Part shown: positions 51,503 through 61,201 of the stretch, in pieces | Layout: each line of letters starts with the position of its first letter | Numbering within the stretch: the first letter of the stretch is position 1 | Assembly (NCBI GenBank): GCA_030770425.1 | Contig: JASJFT010000030.1 | Span: 124,001 to 188,000 of the forward strand | DNA: 64,000 nt | Origin: Darksidea phi | Lineage: Eukaryota > Ascomycota > Dothideomycetes > Pleosporales > Lentitheciaceae | Direction of reading: 5' to 3' | Notes under the pieces: model-generated | Databases searched by the model: none | Told to the model about the DNA's origin: nothing | What the model saw: only the letters and a program-made list of their open reading frames with translations | Translations under genes and position numbers: made by a program

Positions 51503-53575
51503 TCAGCGCAGTCTACCATCCTCGAACCAAATTTTGGGACCTAAGTTCTTTCCAATGCCGATAGTGGTACGTGTCTCCAATGCAATAGTATCTGTACCAA
51601 AAACAATTATACCATATGCTAGGCCCACTCGGCGGAATTTATTTGACTTTGCACCAGTGGAAAGAGGCGCCAGTGTCAAAATGTAAGGAAGGTTTGGTCT
51701 TCCAGACGGGTTGGAAGTGGGCTGGGTGGTAACTCGGCGAGGGCAAGGAACGTTACATTCTCCGTGCGATCGCGGAGTTCGTCCGGTGCAAAGATCATGG
51801 GGGAAAGGGACAGAAGCCTGAAGAGCGTTTAACGAGCATGAGCGAAGCAGGACAAGTAAACAGACGTTCAGATAGGCCTGAATAATGATCCTGCATGTCG
51901 AGTTCTCCAATGTTGGGGCTATCTTTGCCCTTTCCGGAGAAGTGATATTGCTGTAGAGGCGACCAACGTAGAGGCTGTGAGTGAGGCCTTGAATGACAAC
52001 TACGCCCGTCTGGTAGAATAGCACCCCCTGCACATCTACATTCAGGATATCCCACAGTGGCTTCCTCCCGGATACTGTTGAAGACGCCTCGTAGCCAAAT
52101 GGCCATGCGACCGGAAATGTCACTGATGCCCAAGACCATGACGGTGCGAATGCGCTATCATGGCGTCTTGAGCAAAGGGAAAATTTTGGATCTTCTGCTT
52201 GCCTCCAGAAGTACGTAGCTTGATGCGTATCCCAAGGTATTCTCCGCGTCAAGCCAGACAGTAACTGATCGTGCCATAAGCCGGCAACATAGCGATTCGA
52301 TGTACGGTTCGAGATTGTCTGCGCGATTCCATCATGCGCAATGAGCCGATCCGTCGTCTTTGTTATGCTTGTCTAGGATAGCCATTACAAGTCGGCACCA
52401 CTGAGCGGGCATGCGCCATTCCTGTGATCTTCTCCTAGCTCCCAGTTCATGGACTTGAACGGATCATCGTTGGTGACAAGAGCATGAGACAAGTCCTTGT
52501 ACGCTCGCTTGACGGCTGCGCCGTCCGGCTTCGTTCTGATTTTTGTGTAGTATGGCACTCCCATCACAGCTCCTCTCTTTGATGCATGAGTACCCGGCTT
52601 AGCACTTGCTCTTGGAACACCCAGGCCCGTGTAAGGAAGGCCTGCTCGTCTTTGATACTGAGATCAAAGCCAGGGACTAAGAGCGGTAGGAAGAACGCGT
52701 TGCTAGTTTCTGCGCCTTCGTGCGCATGGAAGGGCATGCTAAACGCATATGCACTAGTCCATCCCGTTGGGCAAAGCAGCCCTCACTGCCACCGCTTGCA
52801 TGCAGTGTCGCGGTGGTGACAACAGCGCGCTGATAGATGGCGCACATTTGAACGCTTTCATTCGTCAGTCTTCAGCCAAGTCTTGTATAATGCACATGCT
52901 GTCTATTCACAAGAATTTCTGACCTAGTTTTTGGGTTGCTACTAAAGCGTTGCGGTATGTATGTTATAGTTCCTCCCTGCCAATCTTTGTTTTTCGAATC
53001 TTTTAAAGAAGTCAATGTCGTGGTGATAATATGGGCTTTCCCCCAGCAATGCGATAGCGCGATGTAACTCTCCTCTGAGGTGAAGAGCAAGTCGAATATC
53101 TCTGCTGTCTCTACAAGCCCTATGGCCTGCGATGGGTCCGCAAAGTTTACATCGAGAAGACACGTAGGTAACCAGTCCGACGCCAGCTTCGGGCAGTTAG
53201 AGTGCGTGTCTACACACTCATTCAACCAAAATTCCGCAAGCGCAAAACTAGCCGGAGACCCAGAGCTGCTATTTTCTAACTCTGAGCAGCGGGTCAATGC
53301 CATAGCTAGAGATGGCGACTTCGCGATACTTGGATAGTACAACGCAATATTCCCGACACAGACTTCACTCCGTGCAGCAGGACAAGAGTAATCCGTTAGA
53401 CGCATAGGCAAGGTCTGCCAGTGCTCGGAGTAAGAATCAAGGACGTCTTATACGGGCTGCTATAGAGCTGTTCCAACTCGCCGGCGTCAATGCATCGCGA
53501 TATGCGGCGGCAGATAGAACACACTCTCTGGCCGGCAGATTTGAGCTTTTAGATGCCGCAGAAAAGTGACATTTC
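51503..53575 (-). pseudogene. HET-domain (heterokaryon incompatibility) protein, broken
   Basis: HET proteins trigger cell death after fusion of unlike strains. On the minus strand the usual order is visible: a Cys pair and DAGELEQLY (about 53490-53545), LNECVDTHSNCPK and WLPTCLLDV (about 53150-53230), the HET core YIALSHCWGK (53037-53066), then in another frame ID-S-MCIIQD (about 52880-52906), TRAWVFQEQVLSR (about 52585-52630), and APSWSWAS (52124-52147) before a C-terminal part ending at 51503. At least three frame changes are needed. Stops at 52907-52909 and 52865-52867 stand where the family has Trp (TGG to TGA). Some frame changes could be unrecognised introns, but the Trp stops argue for a pseudogene. 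Confidence 0.8.
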
Positions 53576-54256
53576 GTGCGAAGGCTACTGCGATGTCAAG
53601 ATTACGACAGTAGCTCTATGTCCAGGGACTTCTGACTCTTTTTTTTTTAGAGGTGTTCTGTCGCCGCTTTTAGAGTTACTTGTAAGCTCAATCGGCGAAG
53701 CAGTGCGCGGATGCAGCACTCAACTCCATCATTGAGAATCGCTCCGCAATGCACCAGGCATTGCCCAAAAGCAGAAATAATGTTAACAGCAGGCCTGAAA
53801 ATTCCCCATTTGAACATGATGCCGCGACGCTTAAGTAGTCGCTCGCACTGTCGTGCCATAATTCGTAAACCCGCGGAGAGATCAACGCACTCTCCCGGTA
53901 ATCAAACGCCTGCACAACCACCTATTTCTAGCTCCATACACCCTTTTGGAATCAAATATAAGTCAACACCCTCTGTATATACAATTAAGCTATAGGAAAT
54001 AAATCGCAACCGGCGGATTTATTAAATATATGACCCTTGCCATACAAATTTGGTTAGAGGGTGCATTGACCCCGCAATGGCCTCGGTTACTAAATTATGA
54101 CGTCCCGATGGCAAATTTTGGGGGCCAAATTCAAGGCATCAGGTGTGTGGTCTGAGCTGCCAGCCTGGTGTTAGGCACGATTGAGGAGTGTGCGCAGCAT
54201 ATATAAATCACCCGACGGACCGTATACTACTGCCCGAAGCTCGATACTCTTTGACG
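53576..54256. other. Intergenic region between HET pseudogene and F-box gene
   Basis: Short open frames on both strands (53647-53921) have no recognisable content. The F-box gene promoter should lie in 53990-54256. An upstream in-frame ATG at 54188 is noted under that gene. Confidence 0.4.
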
Positions 54257-55567
54257 ATGCCATCCCTCCTGGATTTGGCTGCCGAGCTCCAGTTGAGCAT
54301 CGTTGAGCTTCTGGAACTGGAAAGCAGCGCCGCCCTCCTTAATCTTGGTTGCACCTGCAAACAGCTTAGGAAGTTGGTCGCTCCATCGCTCTTCAAATGC
54401 ATCACTCTCCGAAACAATGAAAAGAGTGGCCGTTCCGTTCAAGCGCTCGCGGATAGTCCGTACAAAGATTCCGTACGCCAGCTTCACTATCAGGGCATAA
54501 TTGTCCTGCCGCCAGACTACACATCCAGAGAGGTAGACGACGAACCTGAGCCTGCGCCATCCGAGGAGGATTTACCATCCAGTGTGCAGGGCATATTGTC
54601 GGGTCTCGATCGGTTCCCAAACCTCGAAACGCTCGTGATGGAATTCCCGTTTGACGAAGAGGAATGGCAATCAGCGTTTTATCTCTTCGAAGGAATGGAC
54701 CATGGGGAAGTCGTGGAGGAGGGGAAATCAGCTTGGAGAACTCTGATGGCAAGGTCGTACGAAGCTGTTGCGCAAAACCACAGACGTTCTGTCAAAGCGT
54801 TCGAGCTTAGGAATCTTGTGCCATGTAGGGTGTCTTCCTGGCAGTCCAGGAAGTTCCGGGACTTCCTTAGCACAGTGGAAAGATTTACGATGTCTCTCCG
54901 TGGGAACGACAATGGTGCAGGCTGGATGATAAACACTCTTCAAGGCTACCTTACCTTCCTCACCGACTTGGACTGGTTCTTCTTCGACCACCTTATCAGC
55001 GCGACTCATCTCTGCTTGATTGGGAATGATTCTGGCCCGCCTGGTCTGGAGGGAAGATACCATGCAAGCCTTCCCTTGAAAGTTGAACAGATGCCGCATC
55101 TCCAGACGTTACAACTGTCCTATGTGTGTATTGATTCACAGCTGTCGGAGTTCGTGAGTGGTCATTCTGGTACACTGGAGCAAATTCGACTCGAAAACTG
55201 TTTCTCAGGTGCGACTGACTTTCACGCGGAGAACGGTATCTCTTGGGCAGAATTCTTCGACCCAATCGCCAAGGCGAATCCGTCTAAATTGAAGGAGCTC
55301 ATTATCCAACCTCTCGATGTCCCCTTGACTAATAGTCAGGCATGGGGGGACGAGGAGATCGAGAAAGAAGTCGATACAGACGTCCAGAGGGCTCGGACTA
55401 TATTGAAAGAAGATCCACGGAGGAGGTTGTTTGCCTATAATGTTCTGGATGACAAGTATGGGATGCTATTCGCAGACCCAGCCGAGAACGTGGCCGCATT
55501 CCTACGTGGTGATGATCAGAAAGCATACGATGCACTCGATGCTATTATTAAGCGCAATACCCTGTAG
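54257..55567 (+). CDS. F-box protein
   Basis: Single exon, 436 residues from this ATG; an in-frame upstream ATG at 54188 would give 459. I prefer 54257 because the F-box-like segment begins right after it: LLDLAAELQLSIVELLELES, then LLNLGCTCKQLRKLVAPSLF, with the L-P/A-E-L-x-x-x-I and C-K-x-L-R spacing of F-box domains. F-box proteins link substrates to the SCF ubiquitin ligase through Skp1. The remainder has Leu-rich stretches (LPLKVEQMPHLQTLQLSYV, LEQIRLENC) that suggest a loose LRR-like substrate-binding part, and an acidic segment after residue 90. Target unknown. The frame is intact. Confidence 0.85.
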   Translation: MPSLLDLAAELQLSIVELLELESSAALLNLGCTCKQLRKLVAPSLFKCITLRNNEKSGRSVQALADSPYKDSVRQLHYQGIIVLPPDYTSREVDDEPEPAPSEEDLPSSVQGILSGLDRFPNLETLVMEFPFDEEEWQSAFYLFEGMDHGEVVEEGKSAWRTLMARSYEAVAQNHRRSVKAFELRNLVPCRVSSWQSRKFRDFLSTVERFTMSLRGNDNGAGWMINTLQGYLTFLTDLDWFFFDHLISATHLCLIGNDSGPPGLEGRYHASLPLKVEQMPHLQTLQLSYVCIDSQLSEFVSGHSGTLEQIRLENCFSGATDFHAENGISWAEFFDPIAKANPSKLKELIIQPLDVPLTNSQAWGDEEIEKEVDTDVQRARTILKEDPRRRLFAYNVLDDKYGMLFADPAENVAAFLRGDDQKAYDALDAIIKRNTL

Positions 55568-56607
55568 GTTTGAGGTGAATGTTTCTAGCGATAGCAGTGT
55601 ATTTTCACTTAATTTGATTACTATCTTAGCACCCCCCTTGAGAATAAGTATATACCTCTAACTTCCCTCGTTATACGAAGCGAAGACCGCCTAGTAGTAG
55701 AGATACTAGGGATAGAGTCAGAGAATTAATAAAAAGAGAAAGAGAAGAGGAGAAGTCTAGCAATCAAGAGGGTAAGTATTTTATAGAGTTAAAAGTAGCG
55801 GGTTAGTAGGGCGAGTGATACCCGATATAGATAAGCCAGGGACTACACTAAACCCGAAGATATTACATCTGCAATGCTGCCGCTCTATATCATCGGCAGC
55901 TCCTCTATCTCTGCATCGCTCGAGTTAATAAAGTCTTGATGTAATCGTCGGCTAATTTTGGCGCAGAACCGTTCGCACTTCTCGCACAACATCTCAGGTT
56001 CTTGTAAGTTGGCATGGGCGTTGAATGGACAGCGACTGGATGCTGACGGTGATTGTAGCCTGATTCCGCCTGATTCCGACTGATCCTCTAGTTTCCGCGC
56101 GGTCTGCATTCACTTTTCGTAATTACGGACGGGCACGCCTGGTTGTGGTGGCGGCACGCGCAAGTCCATTGCTGAGTACACAAGCCGTTAACCCATCTAG
56201 GCAAGTGGGGTAGCACCTCGAACTACTCGGTGCGCCGCCTTCTGTCTGTCATCAAGGCCTCCCATGTTTCCATGTTGCTTGCACATGGGCCTTCGTTATC
56301 GTAGGACTTGGCAAAGTGAAGTGATGTGATCTTACAAGTATAATAAAGGGTTTTTGGAAACAGGCAGCAAACCAGACCGAGGTGTCGGATAAACGGGCGA
56401 GCATCGGCCGAAATCCATCCGCCTACGGTTGATTGGCCGAAGCTAGCCGTTCATGCAGTCAAAATTTCGATCGATTACCTAGCAGTTGGTGCCATAGCTT
56501 TGTCATAAGTCCCACGGGGATAATGGATTTTCGTGATTGCGGTCTATTCCCGCCTCATCCAAAGTCGCTCTCTTTAGGCACATGACATCCACGACCTTGC
56601 ACTGTTC
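55568..56607. other. Intergenic region with a CA/TG-poor patch
   Basis: 55640-55850 is purine-rich and poor in CA/TG, possibly a small RIPed relic. A minus-strand frame at 55885-56109 (74 residues, with MLCEKCERFCAKI) resembles the Cys-rich N-terminal end of HET-type proteins and may be a fragment; confidence in that is low. 56110-56607 should hold the promoter of the MFS gene. Confidence 0.4.
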
Positions 56608-58059
56608 ATGTTATCATTCCTTCGGTCGTTCTTGAAAGCAGATATGGCTGAACTAGCTACAAGACGCAGCGTGTACGATCCAGAAAAGCAGGAACACCGC
56701 CCGAACGAACAGCGGGACGCTCACGATGACGACATCGAGCGGATATCAGAAGAGCAAGAAGGACAGCGAGCGACAAAACCGCCGGAAGAGCATCAATCCG
56801 GCCTGGCGAAGGTTCTATCGAGACGATCTGCAACGTCTTCGTGGAGAGATCCAGGGCCCGCCCCAGATGGAGGCTTGACCGCTTGGACCCAAGTTCTTTG
56901 CTGCCATCTTACGATCTTCAACACGTTTGGCTTCTTCACGTCTTTCGGGGTGTACCAGACGTACTACGTGAACACTCTAGGCATAGAACCGTCCACGGTC
57001 TCCTGGATAGGCTCGATACAGGTCTTTCTCCTCTTTGTAATTGGAACGTTCACCGGACGGGCGACAGACGCCGGCCTGTTCCGACACTGTTACATCGCTG
57101 GCGCATTTTTCCAACTGCTGGGCATCTTTACGATGGCCGAGTCGACGAAACTCTGGCAGCTCTTCTGTTCGCAAGCCGTGTGTCTCGGAATCGCGAACGG
57201 GCTACAGTTTTGTCCCGCCATGGCTTTAGTGTCGTCCTACTTTGTGAAGAAGCGCGCGTTTGCCCTTGGCCTCACTGCCCTTGGATCCTGCACTGGTGGG
57301 GTTGTGTTCCCCGTTATTGTCCAGCAATGCTTGCCGCGCCTCGGATTCCCTTGGACGATACGAATCATTGGGTTTATCATGCTGGCCTTCAATATCATTA
57401 CCGTCGCTTTGTATCGTACACGTCTGCCGCCACGAAAGACCGGTCCGCTGGTTGATTGGTCATCCCTCAAAGAGGCTCCGTTCTCGCTATTCTGCTTGGG
57501 CATGTTCTTCGCGTTCTGGGGTCTTTACTTTGCGTTCTTCTACATCGGCGCGTATGGGCGCAATGTCCTGGGTGTCAGCTACCAGCAGTCCATTAACCTG
57601 CTCCTAGTACAAGTTTGCATGGGCTTCATCTTCCGGCTCCTCCCCAGCTATTTCGCGGACAAGGTTGGAACCCTCAACATCCTAACTCCATTCGTCTTCA
57701 CCTGTGGCGTTATGATGTTTGGCTGGATCGGCATACACTCCGTTGGCGGACTGTATCTGTTTGCGGTCATTTATGGGTCGGGTAGCGCTGTCATTCAGGC
57801 ATTGTGGCCTGCGATGATTGGTTCGTTGAGTCGGACGCCTGACATGAAGAAGACTGGCGTTAGAATGGGCATGGCGTTTACTATTGTGAGCTTTTCAAGT
57901 TTCACGGGTCCACCCTTGGCGGGTGCTCTTATACAGCAAGGCGGAGGAAGCTATACGTACGCTAATGCTTGGGCTGGGACTTGCTTCTTTGTCGGAGGGT
58001 TGCTGCTCGTTGCGACCCGTTATGCATTGGTAGGGTGGGATTGGCGAGCTAAAATATGA
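56608..58059 (+). CDS. MFS transporter, monocarboxylate-permease type
   Basis: Single exon, 483 residues; Met13 at 56644 is an equally good start. A hydrophilic, acidic N-terminal tail (about 85 residues) precedes PDGGLTAWTQV (residues 86-96), which matches the DGG-x-x-x-W signature before helix 1 of the MCT/Mch family. About twelve hydrophobic segments follow, with a hydrophilic loop after the sixth (LPPRKTGPLVDWSSLKEAP). RMGMAFTIVSFSSFTGPPLAGAL is typical of the eleventh helix region. Members of this family sit in the plasma or vacuolar membrane and carry monocarboxylates, riboflavin or unknown metabolites; the substrate here cannot be told. No biosynthetic genes are adjacent. No RIP damage. 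Confidence 0.9.
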   Translation: MLSFLRSFLKADMAELATRRSVYDPEKQEHRPNEQRDAHDDDIERISEEQEGQRATKPPEEHQSGLAKVLSRRSATSSWRDPGPAPDGGLTAWTQVLCCHLTIFNTFGFFTSFGVYQTYYVNTLGIEPSTVSWIGSIQVFLLFVIGTFTGRATDAGLFRHCYIAGAFFQLLGIFTMAESTKLWQLFCSQAVCLGIANGLQFCPAMALVSSYFVKKRAFALGLTALGSCTGGVVFPVIVQQCLPRLGFPWTIRIIGFIMLAFNIITVALYRTRLPPRKTGPLVDWSSLKEAPFSLFCLGMFFAFWGLYFAFFYIGAYGRNVLGVSYQQSINLLLVQVCMGFIFRLLPSYFADKVGTLNILTPFVFTCGVMMFGWIGIHSVGGLYLFAVIYGSGSAVIQALWPAMIGSLSRTPDMKKTGVRMGMAFTIVSFSSFTGPPLAGALIQQGGGSYTYANAWAGTCFFVGGLLLVATRYALVGWDWRAKI

Positions 58060-58822
58060 ATATTGCGGGATGACGGCGGTGGCGGCTCCGTTGCATGTTC
58101 TTGGAAACATGTATAGGTTTTTATGTTCTGAATTCACGGCATGGCTCAACATCCCCAAGATAGCCCCAGCCAGAAGAATGCCATCATGTGCAATGTCCAA
58201 TTACTGGACGAGCAAGCACATAAGCTTACATATGAATGTCGTTTATACAGACAAAATCGAATAAAAAACACATCTAAGCGTCTTTCGGAGACTCAAGCCA
58301 ACATCCTGTAGCCTACATTTGAGTTTGCTGCAACCTCTGGATGAGCCGCCGTGTCGTCGATCTAAACGCCATCTATATTTAAGTACCTATAACGTCTACA
58401 ATTAAAAGCACAACAGCTACATGCAACAATGCGCACTATTAAATACATTGCCGCTCGTGCACTTGTGTATTATAACACGAATGTACCAATGTCAAACTAT
58501 TTAAACGGTACGAACGTTCGCCCATTACTCGAAAGTACTTCGTTACAAAGTAAAAAATGGGCATTTTGCTTACAATTATCGCTCGTGTCGCCGACGTGTT
58601 GAAAAGTCAGAGTATAAAAGAGTAAGCTGGTGTAGAAGGGTGTCGCTGCCCTGCGCTCTAGCCTAAACTATCATGAAAACATGATCTGGTGGGCTACAGT
58701 AGCATGCACGAGTAATGCAGAGGACCCGCTTTGCGGTACTACCATTCAGTAATGCCTTCTCTCCTTCGCTACGTTTACGTCTTGAACGTACAATTTCGAA
58801 CAAGTACCCTTGAAAGGTTCCG
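58060..58822. other. Intergenic region between convergent genes
   Basis: 3' flanks of the MFS gene and of the minus-strand gene at 58823. Short frames only, nothing recognised. Confidence 0.45.
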
Positions 58823-59836
58823 CTACCGCGAAATCGACCTTGTAATCGCCTCCAGCTCTGCCGCAACGCCGCTATCATCAAGCTCCACCCTCTCGGTCGG
58901 CACAGATGGTGCTGTGCTCACGCCTTCTTTGCCAATCAGGGGTAGTTTTCTAGCAAGCTGTATGCGCTGCTTACCTGCTAGCTCGTGTTTAGGCACGACG
59001 ACCGCGCTACTACCTCGATCTTTGGCTCTCTTGCTCCGCAATCGCTTCCCAGCCTTGTATAAAATTAATGCTCTAGCTACAAGAATCATCAATCCGCCCA
59101 CAGCCACGCCAACGCCAATACCCGCCTTAGCGCTGGTACTGAGGCCCGAGGGTGAGGATATAGACGAGGGAGATTGTGATGGTGATTTCGAAGAAGTCTG
59201 GTCCCGCGTTCCAGACACAAGGCTCAAGGTCCCCGATGATAGTGAGTAGCTATCCATGACGATGATGAAAATGCTAGGCGTTATTCCGCATCCCCAGGAT
59301 GTAGCCTTTGCTGTATCATCGTCGGCAGTCTGGCGTATAAAGGTGAGACACTCCGACGAGGAGCCATAGGTACTAGAACGTATTAGCATTATCCTCGGTT
59401 GCTTCTAAGGTATGTGAGATTTGTGAGACCATTTCATTATAGGTGTGTAGGGGCATAACGCCGCTGGTGTTCCGCCGCAGGTGGGTGCGTTAGCATTCTC
59501 ACATGTTGCCGGTATATAGCAGCTGCTCGAGTCACAGCAGCCCCATGTGCTTGCGCCTGGCGAGCTGCTGCAGGTGGATTGTCCATTGCATCCGACATGC
59601 AGAGCTGATCCCCGCTAAGTTAGCGGCAGTTGCATAATAAGTCCATCTCGCCTTTAGAGTATAAAATGGGGCATACTGGGATTTCCAGAGAAGTAACCGC
59701 AATTTTGTGCGGTCGATCTCTTGGCTAGATACTCGACCGGTATTTTGGGGGTGGGTGTGACCAGTGACGTTGGGATGGTATAGCACGTCAAGCAGAATAT
59801 GATTGGGAGAAGATAGATAAATGGCGAGGAAACCAT
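58823..59836 (-). CDS. Single-pass membrane protein with Cys-rich ectodomain
   Basis: Three exons on the minus strand, 59836-59677, 59604-59460 and 59372-58823, give 284 residues. Intron 1 (59605-59676, GTATGC...CTAAC...CAG) is convincing. Intron 2 (59373-59459) has a weak GTTATG donor but a good CTAAT...CTAG end, and phases match. A signal peptide (residues 1 to about 20) is followed by a Cys-rich part: NCGYFSGNP at residue 45, GCNGQSTC, TWGCCDSSSCYIPATC. After SECLTFI and a WGCG motif comes a Ser-rich stalk, one membrane helix (about 185-207, AGIGVGVAVGGLMIL...), and a basic cytoplasmic tail. The CGY...GCC...C layout is common in fungal plasma-membrane glycoproteins with small tails; it may be a surface sensor, but this is inference. 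Confidence 0.75.
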
Positions 59837-60370
59837 CTCCCCTGTTTGCGATGAATTGAAAGCGGAAGGCGTGTTTAGTCCCGGTTAGTTTGCTCATTTG
59901 CTGCTGTAAAGCTTGGAGCTTGGTTCCTTCCACATAGGAATTAGAAAAATTAATGTTGTCAAATGGCATCAATAAGTGCCGCAAATATTCCCAAGGGCAA
60001 AGGTAAGATAAATAATAGTAAGGCTTGAAAATGTCACGCCACCTAATTCTTAGTCCCGCACGCAAGATGCTAGTGGCTTAAAGCTGAAGTGCTACGGAGT
60101 CCAGCAAAGAAAAGCCGCCAGGGTCCAGACCATGCCGCAACGCGTTAGCCTGCACAACCCCACGCGAAACTGCGGTCAACGAAGGGCCCGCCAAAACATC
60201 TCTGTCCGTCTACCCCTCCAAATAAATATATCGACACGAGCCCTTGGTGTCTTGCCTCTAAATTGTCTTCGCCGACGCTCTGCTTGTTGTCCTTGACTTT
60301 GCGAGGGGCCAATTGAGTTCTCCTCTCGATACGTCGAGAGTCTGCAGAAGCCAAACCGCCAGACAGGAAG
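59837..60370. other. Intergenic region
   Basis: Should contain the promoter of the minus-strand membrane protein. A minus-strand frame at 60145-60354 is not recognisable. No 5' part of phosphomannomutase is found upstream of 60371. Confidence 0.45.
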
Positions 60371-61005
60371 AGAACGGGTTAACGGCCTATCGGCTAGGAA
60401 AGGAGCTGGCGAGTACGAGCTTCATTAGGTGGGTTGGGGAGGAAAAGTACAAGCAGTTGGTGAAGTGGTATGTCCGCTCCACTCCCCTCCAACCAATGAA
60501 CCCATGCACGCCTACTAATATACCCCTAGGATCCTACACTACATCGTCGACCTCGACATCCCTATTAATCGCGGCACTTTTATCGAGTTCCTTAACGGTA
60601 TAATTAACGTCTCCCCTATCGGCCGTAACGCCTCGTCCGAGGAGCGTAATAAGTACGAGGCCTACGACAAGTAGTACTATATCTATACTACTATAATCGC
60701 TAAGCTTAAAGAGGCCTTCCCGGATATCGGCCTTACCGGATATCGGCCTTACCTACTCGGTCGGTGGCCAGATCTCCTTCGAAGTCTTTCCTACCGGCTA
60801 GGACAAGACGTACTACCTACGCTATATCGAGGTGGATAAGGATCTACCGGATAGCAGAGAATATAAGTCGATTTACTTTTTCGGCGACAAGACGTATAAG
60901 GGCGGGAATGATTGGGAGATTTATAGCGATAAGAGGACGATTGGACATAGTGTAAAGGATCCCGATGATACGTATCGATAGTTGAAGGAGTTGTTTCCCT
61001 GGTAG
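60371..61005 (+). pseudogene. SEC53: Phosphomannomutase (SEC53/PMM type), partial RIPed copy
   Basis: Phosphomannomutase turns mannose-6-P into mannose-1-P for GDP-mannose. Exon-like parts 60371-60467 and 60530-61005 read [24 protein letters not shown], then [62 protein letters not shown] and [10 protein letters not shown], all characteristic of the enzyme. The intron 60468-60529 is preserved (GTATGT...CTAAT...TAG), so this is a DNA duplicate, not a retrocopy. The catalytic DxDGT N terminus is missing. Stops replace Gln (CAG to TAG), Trp (TGG to TAG) and Gln near the end, and a 16-bp duplication shifts the frame. The functional gene should be elsewhere. Confidence 0.9.
60721..60752. repeat. 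16-bp tandem duplication in the PMM pseudogene
   Basis: CGGATATCGGCCTTAC occurs twice in tandem (60721-60736, 60737-60752). Removing one unit restores the reading frame. Confidence 0.9.
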
Positions 61006-61201
61006 CGGTTATTTCGACCAAAGCGGTGGAACGTTGGAAAAGCGAGAATGGTGGAGTTCAATTCAGCCCAAGTCTAGATGGCTTCAAGCCACAAACATGT
61101 TGGCCTTTTATATAGAGCAAGCCTCTTCACCATCTAGAGTAGTCCGACAATTCTCAGACATGAACATTACATTACTTGTTTCTCCTTTGCTATTCTACTC
61201 G

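Noticed and set aside
56841..57455. 204-codon frame inside the MFS gene
   Set aside because: Frame-shifted shadow of the transporter; Arg-rich composition without hydrophobic helices.
58731..59249. 172-codon plus-strand open frame
   Set aside because: Antisense shadow of the membrane-protein gene on the minus strand, whose signal peptide, Cys pattern and membrane helix are convincing.
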